Source of the DNA: Aurantiochytrium sp. KH105 | Lineage: Eukaryota; Sar; Bigyra; Thraustochytrida; Thraustochytriidae | Assembly (NCBI GenBank): GCA_003116975.1 | Contig: BGKB01000112.1 | Location: forward strand, 186,001-250,000 | Direction: 5' to 3' | Length of the DNA: 64,000 bases | Shown here: piece by piece, positions 21,301 to 32,880 of the stretch | Numbering within the stretch: the first letter of the stretch is position 1 | How the letters are laid out: every line of letters begins with the position of its first letter | Position numbers and translations under genes: made by a program | Notes under the pieces: model-generated | What the model was told of the DNA's origin: nothing | The model's database searches: none | Seen by the model: only the letters and a program-made list of their open reading frames with translations

Positions 21301-21831
21301 GGCCTCGTCGGAGAGATCTTTCTTTTTCGAAATGCTCGAGCAGATCTTGCCAACTCGAGGCCTGCTGTAGGAGGTGACATCAGCGTGGCCGTCGGAAAGG
21401 AGAACGATGATCTCGGTTGCTCCTCTGGACTTCTTCTTGATGATCTTGTTGGTGGCGTAGTTGAGCGCGTACGGGATGTTGGTCTCAGTTTCCTCGTCAG
21501 TCATGGAGTCAATGAGCTTATAGAGCTTGTTCTCATTCTTGATAGCAGTTAGAGGCTTCTTTTTGAAGACCGTGGAGCCAAAGCTGAGAGCGGTGACGCG
21601 GTCCTTTGTAGCGGTCTTGCCGATGTCGAACTGATGGCCAATGGCCTTTGCATAGCGCTTGATCTTGTTGAAGTTCTCGATGGACGCAGAGGCGTCAAGC
21701 ATGAGGACCACGTCGTACGGCGCACACTCCTCAGAAGGGCCGGCGCCGTACTGCTCGACCGCGCCTCGCACGGTGACGGCGAGGCTCGCCACCATGGCGG
21801 CCACGGCCGCGCGCCACATGACGCTGCGCAT
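18385..21831 (-). CDS. secreted triple-VWA/double-PAN protein, array copy B
   Basis: 1148 aa from the ATG at 21831. The codon that starts copy A is TTG here, so the shared start is more likely this ATG or the next. Order: signal peptide, VWA-1 (DASAS), VWA-2 (DASFT), PAN-1, a short DAPT stalk, PAN-2 ([11 protein letters not shown]...[15 protein letters not shown]), a long APTP/DAPT stalk of about 170 residues, and VWA-3 (DNSGS, TNTP, LLTDG). PAN-2 is shared with copy C but absent from copy A; VWA-3 is shared with copy A but absent from copy C. The stalk is rich in Pro and Thr, hence probably O-glycosylated and extended. The predicted role is a long secreted adhesive or matrix protein, by inference from domains. 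Confidence 0.9.
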   Translation of the reverse strand: MRSVMWRAAVAAMVASLAVTVRGAVEQYGAGPSEECAPYDVVLMLDASASIENFNKIKRYAKAIGHQFDIGKTATKDRVTALSFGSTVFKKKPLTAIKNENKLYKLIDSMTDEETETNIPYALNYATNKIIKKKSRGATEIIVLLSDGHADVTSYSRPRVGKICSSISKKKDLSDEAIQACFLEQVENTVDNEGIKIIYVPVGDDAFVPESGTDALAAFLEMPSDLSNANTIAEGVADLACDITSGAGCEDSVDIIFVVDASFTIDDEELVQAYDFVLDFASRFTVGAEDGARFGLVEYSTGITDELTILDESGNLRYTTQTAFENAVRALTRPNSEEGNTNTPLALKTTLAMIEATDAADAAAGRADRPTYVVHVGDDVPNVEWNVARLPEECQWYDKKAKYPRKAAKKCTQMYAQMIQDTSATYVAVRVGDDQGNNLYSPVTPEVQTYQADDYAGLMTLVDSIVSDQCPTNPEEDTPSPTTAEPTSSPTDAPTDAPTLFPTLSPVDYIEGCYMEQVIYKAKAADRIYTYDDEPGVQLPEQCHSACVANEDCNYWSFRSASGNSDANAGAQCNLMRALNDAVSVSSTRWVSGSKICTDAPTDAPTDAPTDAPTDAPTDAPTEAPTLSPTLAPVVEIPGCYVEGKRYKNPTVLERPTVTSEEECHSQCVENDECNYWAYRTTNSRCELIAEIGEAKTAGQWISGPKICTDMPTAAPTDAPTPAPTPAPTPAPTPAPTPAPTPAPSPAPTSAPTDAPTPAPTDAPTPAPTPAPTPAPTPAPTPTPTDAPTPAPTDAPTPAPTDAPTPAPTDAPTPTPTPAPTPAPTPAPTPTPTDAPTPAPTDAPTDAPTPAPTPAPTDAPTPDPTPSPTFSPVFSCPEKKLDIVWVVDNSGSIDQNGAEGSDELNTLLPRVHEAYTFTNTNTRFAGFRFTNSIVGVSGTVSSANPFGSGSTGATGSPFFFNDAAATTENDWDDFGTSNDGNGFTNTPQALQAANYILGLSVADGGPRSDAIKVVVLLTDGNPNRYWGTECNEITEITDPGTNENNRGKEDVACTEYQALRLVNDLDAYLVVVRIGNNLDSNFLEYCLRQNENPPNDQPLSIQQIQTNFANLQNAIDEIVQATCIDDAHRTPLEVTYNTQNAHCKAYDD

Positions 21832-22686
21832 TCTTGTCAATGTCGTAGTAGTGGGCCAACTGACTTTATCGGTTTCCTTATCTCGGGACTCGAAGTTCCG
21901 GGTTTGCTTGTCGAGCTGGCTGCAGGCAACCTGCGTGACTGCCCTTCTGCCTGCTTTACTTCCCTGCCTAGCCTATGTCTGAGTAGGTTGCTTCTGGCTG
22001 ATGCCGTCCTCTCCTTCCTGTCCCGTGCGTGCTTCCTTCCAGGTACGAGTTCTGAGGACGCGCCAGCAGTTGGAAGCTTACGAGATTGTAAGGACAAGTG
22101 CTCCCCCGCTGTGCATCCACAGCCATCGGATCTCCCGTATCTCCCCGCAGAATGAGCATGGTTTTCAGTCATTTTATTTTTAATTTTCAACTCCTACTAT
22201 ACTTGCTAGGCCCAGACCGTAATACAATTAGGTAGTTCTGTTTCTCATCGACGTACATTCCCTGCTTCAGCTACCTTCTGTCACGCCCTCCTGGCTCTTG
22301 CGGGCCGGTCTGGCCGCTGGCCGGCCTGCTTTTAGTTTCCGCTCTTCGGTCTGCAGCTCCGAGGACACCATGCGGAGTCGCCCCTGCAGCGGCCAGGAGC
22401 CCACTACCGTAGCTGGCGCAGCCTACCAGCCACGCCGTACCAGGAAACCATCTGTCTAGGCCAGCAAGCGACGGCGGCCAGCAGCCAATCGATCGCCCCT
22501 CTTCCCGCGACATTGCCGCGGCCATAGGAGCTGAAACTCTTGGTACGATGGCAAGGCAATGAAGTTGGGGTCTTACTGTTAGCGCGCCGCTTTGATCGAA
22601 GCCTCCTTGGGCCTCAGCCCTGCGTTCTCTGTCCAGATCAGCTAGCTGTGGTGGCGGCCAGTGCAGTGCGGTGGAGTTCAGGAAGC

Positions 22687-22958
22687 GTCTCGTCTCGTCT
22701 CGTCTCGTCTCGTCTCGTCTCGTCTCGTCTCGTCTCGTCTCGTCTCGTCTCGTCTCATCTCGTCTCGTCTCGTCTCGTCTCGTCTCGTCTCGTCTCGTCT
22801 CGTCTCGTCTCGTCTCGTCTCGTCTCGTCTCGTCTCGTCTCGTCTCGTCTCGTCTCGTCTCGTCTCGTCTCGTCTCGTCTCGTCTCGTCTCGTCTCGTCT
22901 CCTCTCGTCTCCTCGTCTCGTCTCCTCTCGTCTCCTCGTCTCGTCTCCTCTCGTCTCC
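22687..22958. repeat. (CGTCT)n microsatellite
   Basis: More than 40 nearly perfect CGTCT units with one CATCT interruption, then CTCCT-interrupted units. The matching place in copy 1 (about 15376-15520) is short and degenerate. Plus-strand frames read LVSSR repeats and are artefacts. Confidence 0.95.
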
Positions 22959-23145
22959 TCGCGTCGTCTCTCGGCCGGCTGCTTGCCGCGTGCCGCCCTC
23001 ACCCGAGCCTCGAGCGACCGGCGAGACGGCCCGCCCGTGCCGCTCGCTCGCTCTTCTCGGGACGCGAGGGACGTCCCCGTCACGGCCGGACGTGTCCACC
23101 CCGCGCGATCTTGCACAGCGCGGAGCCGTGGTCACGGACACATAC

Positions 23146-23146
<1 letters not shown>

Positions 23147-23206
<60 letters not shown>
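23147..23206. repeat. (GACA)n microsatellite
   Basis: About 15 perfect GACA units. The homologous tract in copy 1 is a mixed CACA/GACA sequence. Confidence 0.95.
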
Positions 23207-24829
23207 GCACTGCAGTTGGTCGGCCAGTGATGGCACGAGTGCGAGTCCTCGGCGCATCCGGGCTGTCCGCGCAACGCAGCGAGGCCGCTCCGCCCGTGGC
23301 CGGGGAATGAGAATGGATGAACGGCGCGCCGCGCCGTCGTCGCGAGGCGCGTCGCGGGTGCCGCGGCCAAGAGGAGGCCGGCATCTACTGTTGCAGCGAG
23401 CGAGCGGATCGCTAGCCAGGGGAGCTGGCCGGCTGCCGGTATCTATAGCCAGTAGCTAAGCTACTTCTAGTCCTACCATGCGTAGCCCTGTCGCGCGCGC
23501 GCATGCCCCACAGTGGGTGCGTTGGCCAACGGATGCGGGCCGCTGTGGCAGTCCCACCCATGATCGGGGAGTGCGCCCCTCAAAAACAATTCTCTTCGCT
23601 GCTGAGGACGTGGCCGGCGCGCGCCTGTGCCGCCACCGCCACTCGCAGCAGCAGCCGGACAGCTGCCGCGGCGCTTAGGCTTTTCCTGGCGCCGGGGCTG
23701 CCTGGCCGGCCGACGGCCGAGTCGCTGGTCCCCGGGTCGTACGGCGGGGAGCTGAAGGCGGGCCGGAGGTGGCGGCGCGGAGAGGTGGCCGCGGTCTTGG
23801 CCGCGTCCCGGACAATCCATTCTCTGTGACAAGGCGCGGCAGCGACCCTTGCGACCAGCGCGCGGTCGCATCGCGGACACGGGTCGGGGCCTGCATCGCG
23901 GCGCGGGACGAGGCGAACGCGGGACGAGGCGAACGCGGGACGAGGCGATCGCGGGACGAGGCGAGAGGAGCCGAGAGCCATTGCAGAGATGACAAGTGCC
24001 TGCGACCAATGGCAAGCGGCAGGTCTCGAAGGCGAGATCGGAGTCTGGAACGGGACGGACTAGATGGGGGACAAGTCAGGGATTGCGGCGTCACGTGCGG
24101 AGGCAATACACCTTCGCTCGGGTCTGCCCGGCTTCTCGACCCTCGCCGAATCATAGAGACTAAGGGCGCTGCTTCCGGCGACGCACGGTACAAATTGCTC
24201 TGCTCGCTCGCAAGGGAGAAGTGGTGTCAATCTTCGGCATCGATGTTAATCTGTCAATCTACGAGACGCTTTGCCCAGGACTAGCTGTAAGTTCCTGCTA
24301 GCCAATCGTGTTGGACGATAAAAAAGACGTGGACCTTCCCAAAGATCTAACGTTAGGAGGGAAGCTGCTCAAGAACGTCATGTTTCCGATAGAAACATCG
24401 AGAAGACACGATGCAGGAACCACGAATTCCGCGTTGGACCCGCGCTGTGGAAACGCGCGGAGTTGGGAACCAGCACTGGGCCACACCGTAACTTCGCGCC
24501 GGAGCCTGGACCCGCGCGCGAACTAGACTGGCATAAGCAGAGACTTATCCACTGATGCTGGACCGGCTAGCGACCTGGGACAACTGAGCGAGCAAATCAG
24601 GCAGCGACCAAATGTCCACGCCGGAAGCCGGCAGATCCGAAGTACGCCAACCATAGAAACGTTCTCCGAGCAGCAGCGTAAGAATCCTAACAATCTACTT
24701 TCCGGTATCGTGCCAGCCACAAAGCGAAGTTTTTTCACGTTTAGGCAAAACAACTTCTTCTTTCCGTTCGTTTTCTATCCTGGGAAAATTCCCTTCAACG
24801 GTTTGGATAGTATTAGGACATTATCTGCG

Positions 24830-25480
24830 AATAAAACGCAGTGACACCTTTGACGAATGGAAAGCTGGAAATATCACTAAAAATTGCAATACGTGCGAAC
24901 GTGACATGAGCTTGATTGTCAGAAATTCGCATGAGGCCTCTCTCTGACTTGCGGGCCAGCAGATGGCGTTGCAATTATCGTAATCGTTATCGTAATGGAC
25001 CACAGCATGATACTGAAAGACCTCGTCGATACAAGTCGCTTGCACGATTTCGTGAATAGCACTTTGCAGATCGGTTCAAAGTGGGTTTAAATCTGCTGCT
25101 GGATGGAAAGAGGCCGCTAATTCGGAGAAGTTTCATTCTGTTGCAGACAATACTCGGAGAAGTTCAAGTCAAAATCATTGCCGATCTTGACAACAATCAG
25201 GCACTCATCTTGACTGTTAATGAGTTGCCGGGTTTGATACTCTGTGCATGCAACGTCGTGCGTGACTCAAGCGTTCTCATTTGCTCCGGGATCGGTGATT
25301 TTGGCGATTTGGCTGCAGTGAGTTCCCCAGCATTTTCGAATCTCCGTTCGTGAGGAGGACAATGACCTCAACAGCATCCGAGCGCGGTCTACATAATCTT
25401 TATCAAGTGTCATGGTGCAATCGGCGGCCTGCAATGCCTGCGGAGTGCTTCTATAGTCGTCACCATCATTCGACACGGCC
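24830..25480 (-). pseudogene. longer relic of a VWA/PAN gene 3' end (VWA-3 part)
   Basis: The sequence aligns by eye with about the last 600 bp of copy A and its 3' flank: GAGCTTGATTGTCAG, CCTCGTCGATACA, GTCGCTTGCACGATTTCGT, CTGTGCATGCAA, GTTCTCATTTG.TCCGGGATCGG and GGCCTGCAATGCCTG.GGAGTG. Several frameshifts and stops are present, and it ends where it meets unrelated sequence at about 25485. It decayed independently of the relic at 17100-17515. Confidence 0.7.
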
Positions 25481-25484
25481 AACT

Positions 25485-25974
25485 GCTTTCGCACCTCCCT
25501 TTCACCGCGCATGTCTCATCTCACGTCGCTTAATCACGCCGTAAGCGAAGTATACTAAAATGTTAGGCTAGAAGGACGGACCTTGTGCTTGAGGACACTC
25601 ATACGGATGGAGAGTCCACGTGCGCGAGCGAACGAGTGTGTGTGCTTCCGCTCTCCTCTTTTCGACATACAAAAGAAGAGACGCCTACTACAATCTCGAA
25701 CGAGTGTACCAAGCCACGGTCTTACATGTCGACACGGGTAGGCAGGCTTCCCGCGTACTATGGAGCAGCTTTGCGGCGAGAAGGACTTTGGGCAAATTGC
25801 GGCATAAAAAAGAAGGAAATATGTACACGTATTGCTTGAGCACCTGCTTGTTTGACAAGTATCTTAGCTCGCGTCACAAAATCAAAAAAAGGAGTCATGC
25901 GAGATTGATATTGATTGACTGTTGAAGTTTGGCATACCGTGACACATAACTCTTCACTTCCTTTGTCAAATCCT
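25485..25974. other. array spacer 2
   Basis: No gene. About 25560-25750 resembles 17990-18150. The rest has nothing recognisable. Confidence 0.5.
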
Positions 25975-28811
25975 CTAGGAGCTGTCTCCGACAACGCAGT
26001 CAGCGAGGCCAGACGTCCATTTGTTTCCATTGCCACGCGCCTCTAATTTTGTCTCATCCGCGAAGAGAAAGCAGCTGCCACTGTTGCCCTCGTGTGACCA
26101 ACATGCACACCAATCGGAGTCAGCGCAAAGTTGCGAGCACAGCTGTGGCGTATCAAGGCTGACTGGATGGGCACCACCATTATTTGCCCATCTCTTGCCT
26201 GTTTCGTAGCAGAGCGTGGGCTGGGGAGTAGGTTCAGGCGTGGGCTCAGGAGTTGGCTCAGGCGTGGGCTCAGGCGTTGGTTCAGGCGTGGGCTCAGGCG
26301 TGGGCTCAGGAGTTGGCTCAGGCGTGGGCTCGGGAGTTGGCTCTGGCGTTGGTTCCGGAGTTGGTTCCTGCGGCGTGGGCNAGGCGTCGTGGGCTCAGGC
26401 GTTGGCTCAGGCGTGGGCTCAGGCGTAGGATCAGGAGTTGGTTCAGGTGTGGGCTCAGGCGTAGGCTCTGGCGTGGGCTGCGGAGTTGGTTCAGGCGTGG
26501 GTTCGGGAGTTGGTTCAGGTGTGGGCTCAGGCGTGGGTTCGGGAGTGGGCTCTGGCGTGGGTTCAGGCGTGGGCTCCGGTGTCGTGGGCTCCGGTGTTGT
26601 CTCAATGATCTCAACCGGTGCGTTTGTGGGTGCTGCTGTGGGCATGTCTGTGCAAATCTTAGGACCCGAGATCCATTGACCTGCGCTGGTCTTTCCACTG
26701 AGTTCCGCCATCAGTCTGCACATCAGCGTGTTCGGGCGGAACGCCCAGTAGTTGCACTCATCATTTTCCACGCACTTGGAGTGGCATTCCTCTTCCGAGG
26801 CCGCTGTAGTGCTCTCAAGGTACGCCGAGTTCCTGTACCTCGTACGAGCCTCGTAGCAGCCCGGGAGAACGTCCACAGGAGCCAACGTCGGTTCAGGCGT
26901 GGGCTCCGGCGTGGGCTCCGGCGTGGGCTCGGGAGTTGGCTCGGGAGTTGGATTCGGCGTGGGCTCGGGAGTTGGCTCAGGTGTGGGCGCATACGTCGGC
27001 GCATCCGTGGGCGCGTCGGTACAGATCTTCGATCCTGAGACCCATCTCGTCGATGAGACGGAGACTACATTTTTGAGCGCGCGCATGAGGTTGCACTGTG
27101 CGCCCGCGTTGGCATCCGAGTTGCCGCTTGCCGAACGAAAGCTCCAGTAGTTGCAATCCTCATTCGCCACACAAGCAGAGTGACACTGCTCGGGAAGTTG
27201 GACGCCGGGCTCATCGTCGTACGTGTAGATCCTGTCGGCGGCCTTGGCCTTGTAGATGACCTGCTCCATGTAACACCCCTCAATGTAATCGACCGGGCTC
27301 AGCGTGGGAAAGAGAGTCGGCGCATCCGTAGGTGCATCTGTCGGAAAGGGCGTCGGCTCCGCGGTGGTCGGAGAAGGCGTGTCTTCCTCGGGATTTGTCG
27401 GGCACTGGTCAGAAACAATGCTGTCGACCAGGGTCATCAAGCCAGCATAGTCATCCGCCTGGTACGTCTGAACCTCGGGTGTGACGGGGCTGTACAGGTT
27501 GTTGCCCTGGTCATCGCCGACACGAACCGCAACGTATGTGGCCGAAGTGTCCTGGATCATCTGCGCGTACATCTGTGTGCACTTTTTTGCGGCTACTTTG
27601 GGGTACTTGGCTTTCCTGTCATACCACTGGCACTCCTCCGGAAGACGGGCACGGATCCACTCGACATTGGGCACGTCGTCGCCCACATGCACAACATAGG
27701 TGGGGCGATCGGCGCGACCGGCTGCTGCGTCGGCGGCGTCAGTGGCCTCGATCATGGCCAGCGTCGTCTTGAGCGCAAGCGGAGTGTTGGTGTTGCCCTC
27801 TTCGGAGTTGGGACGGGTCAAGGCACGAACGGCGTTCTCGAATGCAGTTTGCGTGGTGTAGCGCAGGTTGCCGCTCTCGTCAAGAATGGTCAGCTCATCC
27901 GTGATTCCCGTCGAGTACTCGACGAGACCAAAGCGCGCACCGTCCTCGGCGCCGACCGTGAAGCGAGAAGCAAAGTCGAGCACGAAGTCGTACGCCTGCA
28001 CGAGCTCCTCATCATCGATGGTAAACGAGGCGTCGACGACAAAGATGATGTCGACGCTGTCCTCGCATCCGGCGCCGCTTGTGATGTCGCACGCAAGATC
28101 GGCGACACCCTCGGCAATCGTGTTGGCGTTGGAGAGATCAGAGGGCATCTCCAGATAAGCTGCGAGGGCGTCCGTGCCAGCCTCAGGAACGAAGGCGTCG
28201 TCGCCGACAGGAACGTAGATGATCTTGATGCCCTCGTTGTCGACAGTGTTCTCGACTTGCTCAAGAAAGCAGGCTTGGATGGCCTCGTCGGAGAGATCTT
28301 TCTTTTTCGAAATGCTCGAGCAGATCTTACCAACTCGAGGCCTGCTGTAGGAGGTGACATCAGCGTGGCCGTCGGAAAGGAGAACGATGAGCTCGGTTGC
28401 TCCCCTGGACTTCTTCTTGATGATCTTGTTGGTGGCGTAGTTGAGCGCGTACGGGATGTTGGTCTCAGTTTCCTCGTCATTCATGAGGTCAATGAGTTTA
28501 TAGAGCTTCTTCTCATTCTTGATGGCAGTCAGCGGCTTCTTTTTGAAGACCGTGGAGCCAAAGCTGAGAGCAGTGACGCGGTCCTTGGTAGCGGTCTTGC
28601 CGATGTCAAACTGATGGCCGATGGCCTTCGCGTAGCGCTTGATCTTGTTGAAGTTCTCGATGGACGCAGAGGCGTCAAGCATGAGGACCACGTCGTACGG
28701 CGCACACTCCTCGGAAGGGCCGGCGCCGTACTGCTCGACCGCGCCTCGCACGGTGACGGCGAGGCTCGCCACCATGGCGGCCACGGCCGCGCGCCACATG
28801 ACGCTGCGCAT
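25975..28811 (-). CDS. secreted double-VWA/triple-PAN protein, array copy C (single N in stalk)
   Basis: 945 aa if the single N at 26381 stands for two bases (or two plus a multiple of three). As written, the N shifts the EPTP stalk out of frame. The correct frame resumes at once on the other side and continues to TAG at 25975-25977. Order: signal peptide, VWA-1 (DASAS), VWA-2 (DASFT), PAN-1, EPTP stalk, PAN-2 (GCYEARTRYRN...[15 protein letters not shown]), long EPTP stalk, then a third PAN-like domain at the C-terminus (LCYETGKRW, QLCSQLCADSDWCACW, SGSCFLF, ending ADCVVGDSS). The C-terminal VWA of copies A and B is missing, replaced by PAN. The 5' flank diverges right at the start codon. An assembly error in the stalk is more likely than a true frameshift. 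Confidence 0.85.
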
Positions 28812-31800
28812 TTCGCTCAACCGCGTGGGCTTCCTCGAGAAAAGTACTTTCCGGACGTGCGCACGAATTTCGGGTTTGCCGAGCTCGCGTTTGCTCGCTG
28901 CAGAGCTCAGTCACAGCAGCTTGCCTGTTTACATGCTTCTTGCACCTACCACCACTCCATCTTTTGCTTCCAAATCGGCGCACGCGTGGCTGCGCTTGCG
29001 TTGCGCGCGCCTACGTCACGGGCTTTCCATTTTACGTACTGACTCCCTTTTTCTTTTTCTTTTGCAGGATCTCTTTTTGTTGCGCGCGCTCGAAAGTTGT
29101 TTTTCATGAATCCTGGGTTCTTTCTTCCTTATCGAGGCTCGACGCTGACACCCGTCCGTGGCCTCCTGGAATGCGTCAAGGCGAGGGTATCCACTATTCA
29201 GCTGCCTGACAGTGACCACCCGACCAGTCCTTGCTCATTCGATCCATGAATCGATCGATCGCCTGGGGCGGCGACAGCGACAGACGAGTCGCGGCAGCTG
29301 GCGCTGGGGACCGCTCGCCACGGAGTGGCCTGTACGGTCGATCATCCTTGGTTCCAGCCGTCAGGCCAGTGAAGACCAAGAGGTGCAGAGAGACAGACAA
29401 GGAGACATGCAGGGAAACGGACGGAGGCCGTCTTCGGGCTTGCTACAGCTACTCTTGACTGTGACGGCACCTTCTGACAGTGAATGCAGGCCGTCTTCTG
29501 CCCTCTGCACTGACAGTGAGGGCCTGCTTCCTATGGAGCGCGCGAACACGTCTCTGCCCCTCCTTTTTTGGAGGGGAGATGGCCCACAGCTTTTCCGGTC
29601 GACTGACTACTGCGGAGGGGTCAGTCCTGCCGGCTTCACAACCAAGCTCCGCAAGCACAGGGGAACTAGCACTTACTACGGTAAACTCTAGGCCCGCCGA
29701 CGCCCGCCGCCGACGCGTTCCACAATGCACAGAACGACATTCATTTCCCTTTTTTCTTTTTCTTTACCGATTGGGCTGTTCGCTCATTTGCATTCAAGTC
29801 GCGTTCGCAGCGCTTTTGTCCGGCCAGACTGACCGCGTCGGCGCGTGCTGCTGCTGCCACCCGTGGCCGGGCCGTCCCGGCAGCCTTTGAGCCAGGGTTG
29901 TCGAGCCAGCTATTCGCACTTGCATCATCATCATCAGCAGCAGCGGCAGTGGCGGCAGCGCGGCCGGATCCGGCGTTGCTCCTCGCTGCGGCCGCCGGCC
30001 AGCTCGTCCGTCCGGCCCGTGCCATCGACGTGTACGCCAGCCAGGCCTTTCGCAGCAGCGAGCCACACGACGTGCGCACGGCCATCCAGAGGCGAGTCAG
30101 GCGGCAAAGGCTCACAGACAGCGCCAGCGTCACGGGACGGGCACACATGCAAACGCGCGCTCTCGCTTCTCCTGCAGCAGCTGACCAGCCAGCATCGAGG
30201 TACCGCTGCTGCTGCCACTGATGATGATGACAATGACCACCAGCATGCAGACGCGATCGATCGAGCGATCGATTGATCGCGGTGGCTGCAGCTAAGCGAA
30301 GCGAGCTGCCGAGCCGGACGCGAAGATGGCGCGCCCCGCAAGTGTGTCGGCATCGCCACCTGGTTGTCGGCCGTCTTCGCCACAGCTGCCCCGAGGCCGA
30401 GGCCAGCCTGCCTCCCACGGATTCCCGCGCCCTGGACGCGCGCGTATACTCAATTTTCCTGTACGTGCGTCTCCTTCACCTTCCCGCAGCCCCGCAGCGG
30501 AGTCGCCTCCACCTACCATGGCTAGAGGCCAGGCAGGTGGCTGGCTTCCTCCTGCACGTCAAGCGAAGCGCGAAGCGCGAGGCGACCTCCGCCGCCGCCA
30601 CGCGCTTCGACCGCATCGCCGCCGCCAGCTTTTCCTCCTCCTCCTCCGCGCCGCCGGGCGCGCGGCTGAGGCCGAGCTCCAGCGCGAGCCCGAGGGCACG
30701 CGACCGGCGACCCCGCCCCAAAGGCCGCCTTCGAGTGGCGCGGGACCTCGCCGAGGTCCCGCTATCCCGGCGCCGACGCCGCCGTTGCTGCAGGCCGCGC
30801 CCTCTCGAGACCGGGTGCGCCGAGCCGAGCCGAGCGGCAGCTGCCAGCTGCAGGTGCTGCTGCTGCTGCTGCCAGCATGCGAGCTGCTCCGGGCCTGGCG
30901 GGGAGGCTCCTCGCGCCGTGGCTGGGCCTGGCGAGGCGAGCGTCGCGGCGCCCAAAGATGCAAAGGAACTCTTTTCTCGTGGATGGCCAAAGGAACTCTT
31001 TTCGTCGGCTTCTGCGGAGAGAGACCCCGTCCGTGCCGCGAGCCTCGTCCCGAACACAAACGCCCCGGCAGGCAGGAGCGCCTGCCGCCGCGGCCGGCCG
31101 GCTTCGCTCGTGGCGCGGCAGGCAAGGCCGACACCTCCCGTGCCGCCACGTCGCTCCGAGTCGCGGACGGCAGGACAGCGGAGACGCGAGCCCATGGGTC
31201 CGTGCCGCCAGCCAGGTGATTGCCGTCGTACTTTCTTTCACGGAAAAAAGAGAAGGCCTTGCCGCCTCTTCAGAAAGGAGCGCCGCCTCCGAGCCTAGGT
31301 CGGGGTCGGGCAGGGCGTGCAGCGGCCAGCAGCCAGCAGCCAGCAAAAGGCCACTGGCCAGCAGCAGCAGCTATCGCAGCAGCCGGCCGCTGCAGCTGCA
31401 GCTGCAGCTGGCACTGGCTCGCTGCAAGACGACGCGCGCGCGGTGCAGCGGCTGCAGCGCGGCGGCGATTGGGTGTAAAGATGCTCGATGCACCCCATGC
31501 CAGTGCCCGCCGTAGAGAGGCTTCATGCCTTGGAGGCGCGCGCCGGCCAGGCTCGGGCGGCGCTTCCCGCTGCCGGCTGCGGCCAGAGAGCCTTCGCACT
31601 GGGGCAGAGCCAGTCGCGAGTTGGGAGTTCGCCAAGGAAGTCCTGCGGCCGCACCAGGCGACCGGCATTGGCCCATTGGCTGGCTCGGTGAGCCATTCAT
31701 TCGTTCACGCGCTCGCTCGCGTGCCGGAGTGGGGCGCGGGAAGGGACGGGTTTGCGGAGCGACCAGCGAGGCTGGCGGCTGCGGCTTTTTTGGCCTGCAG

Positions 31801-32687
31801 GCGAAAGGAAGCGAGCCGCCGGCAGCGGAGGCCTGGACTCGAGCCTCCTTACAACAAGGTACTGGTATAGCCAGCTACTGCTACATCCAGGCTTTTGCCT
31901 GCTGCTGCTTGCGAAAAGGCAAAAAGTTCGAGGGGATGGCTGTGGCCGGCCGGCATGGGCTGCATGAAAGGAAAATGAAATCCTATTCTCGCTTCTCGCA
32001 ACGATGCCGCGTCGCATCACGCGGTGGTCTCCGCGCTGCCGCGCTCGTCTCGCGAGCCTGGACGATCGATCGGCGACGACCCACTGGCAATGCGACGATA
32101 CAGAGACAATGTAGAGACAGACCAACAAAGTTTATCGTTGCACCAAGTATTCATGCGGAAGGGTAAAACGTCGACGACGCATTCACTGGCAGCTTGCGCC
32201 AATCTTGCGGGTAATCTGCGGCTCGTTGTCGCCAAGACTCGTCTCGCAAACATTGATGATCGGCTACGCTAACGACGCGGCTGTTCTCTGTGGGCCCAGC
32301 AACTTGGTTGGCAGAGGCAGAATCTTTGGCAGTGGAAGTGCGTGACGCCCCAACATGGCTCGTTGTCGCAGAAGTGCGAAGTCGTGACATCTCCGAGCTT
32401 GCCGGGCTCGTTCATTTGCCGTCGCAATGTCGCTGCCGCTGCCAAGAGAGAGAACGGAAGCACGTCCGAACGTCTCTACGCGCAGTGGCACGGGCCAGCG
32501 AGAATGAGTAGAGGTACAAAATTTACTTGTGGGCCACAGTGCGTGACGGCCTCGACGATGTCCACTCGCACAGCACGCAACGCTCAAATGAATGGCTGGA
32601 GTTTGCTTGTCTGTCCGAATGTATGTGAGGCAGCGAGAGCGCTTTTGCAGAGATACGAGACTATTTTTTACGATAAGCTCGTCCGAG

Positions 32688-32880
32688 ATGTGCAGGCCGC
32701 ACCGGCCCTCGATATCTCCATCAAGCACTCGCTCGAGATCTGCAGGCCGGGCCCACGCTTTCTTCGTCAAACGTTGCTGCTGTCTGCAGGCCGGTCCACG
32801 ATTTCTTCAAAGAAGCGCTGGGCAGAGTCTGTAGGCCGGGCCCTCAATTTCTTCAATCAGCGCTCGCTCGTTGAATCAGA
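32688..32880. repeat. degenerate ~45-bp tandem repeat, about 4 copies
   Basis: Each copy begins with (T/G)CTG(C/T)AGGCCGG(G/T)CC followed by a variant of CAC/CTC..TTTCTTC. Units are 44-50 bp, so a reading frame would not be kept from copy to copy. Confidence 0.7.

Larger units (their letters stand above)
21832..24820. repeat. 5'-flanking duplicated block, copy 2
   Basis: Collinear with 14644-17090 but longer, mainly through expanded microsatellites. No coding gene. The first ~250 bp next to the gene are the most conserved between copies, which is where a promoter would be expected. Confidence 0.75.
11085..28811 (-). repeat. tandem segmental array of VWA/PAN genes and flanks
   Basis: The repeating unit is: gene 3' flank, VWA/PAN gene, and about 2.4-3.0 kb of 5' flank. 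Unit 1 is about 11690-17090, unit 2 about 18385-24820, and unit 3 is the gene at 25975-28811 (its 5' flank differs). Between units lie decayed copies of the 3' part of the gene plus short flank (about 17100-18150 and 24830-25760). These two spacers also resemble each other. Confidence 0.8.

Noticed and set aside
22687-23206. CRISPR-like regular repeats
   Set aside because: Perfect simple tandem repeats without spacers, in a eukaryotic genome; these are microsatellites.
22540-23459. Long LVSSR and RRDET repeat proteins over the CGTCT tract
   Set aside because: Direct products of a pentanucleotide microsatellite open in several frames on both strands.
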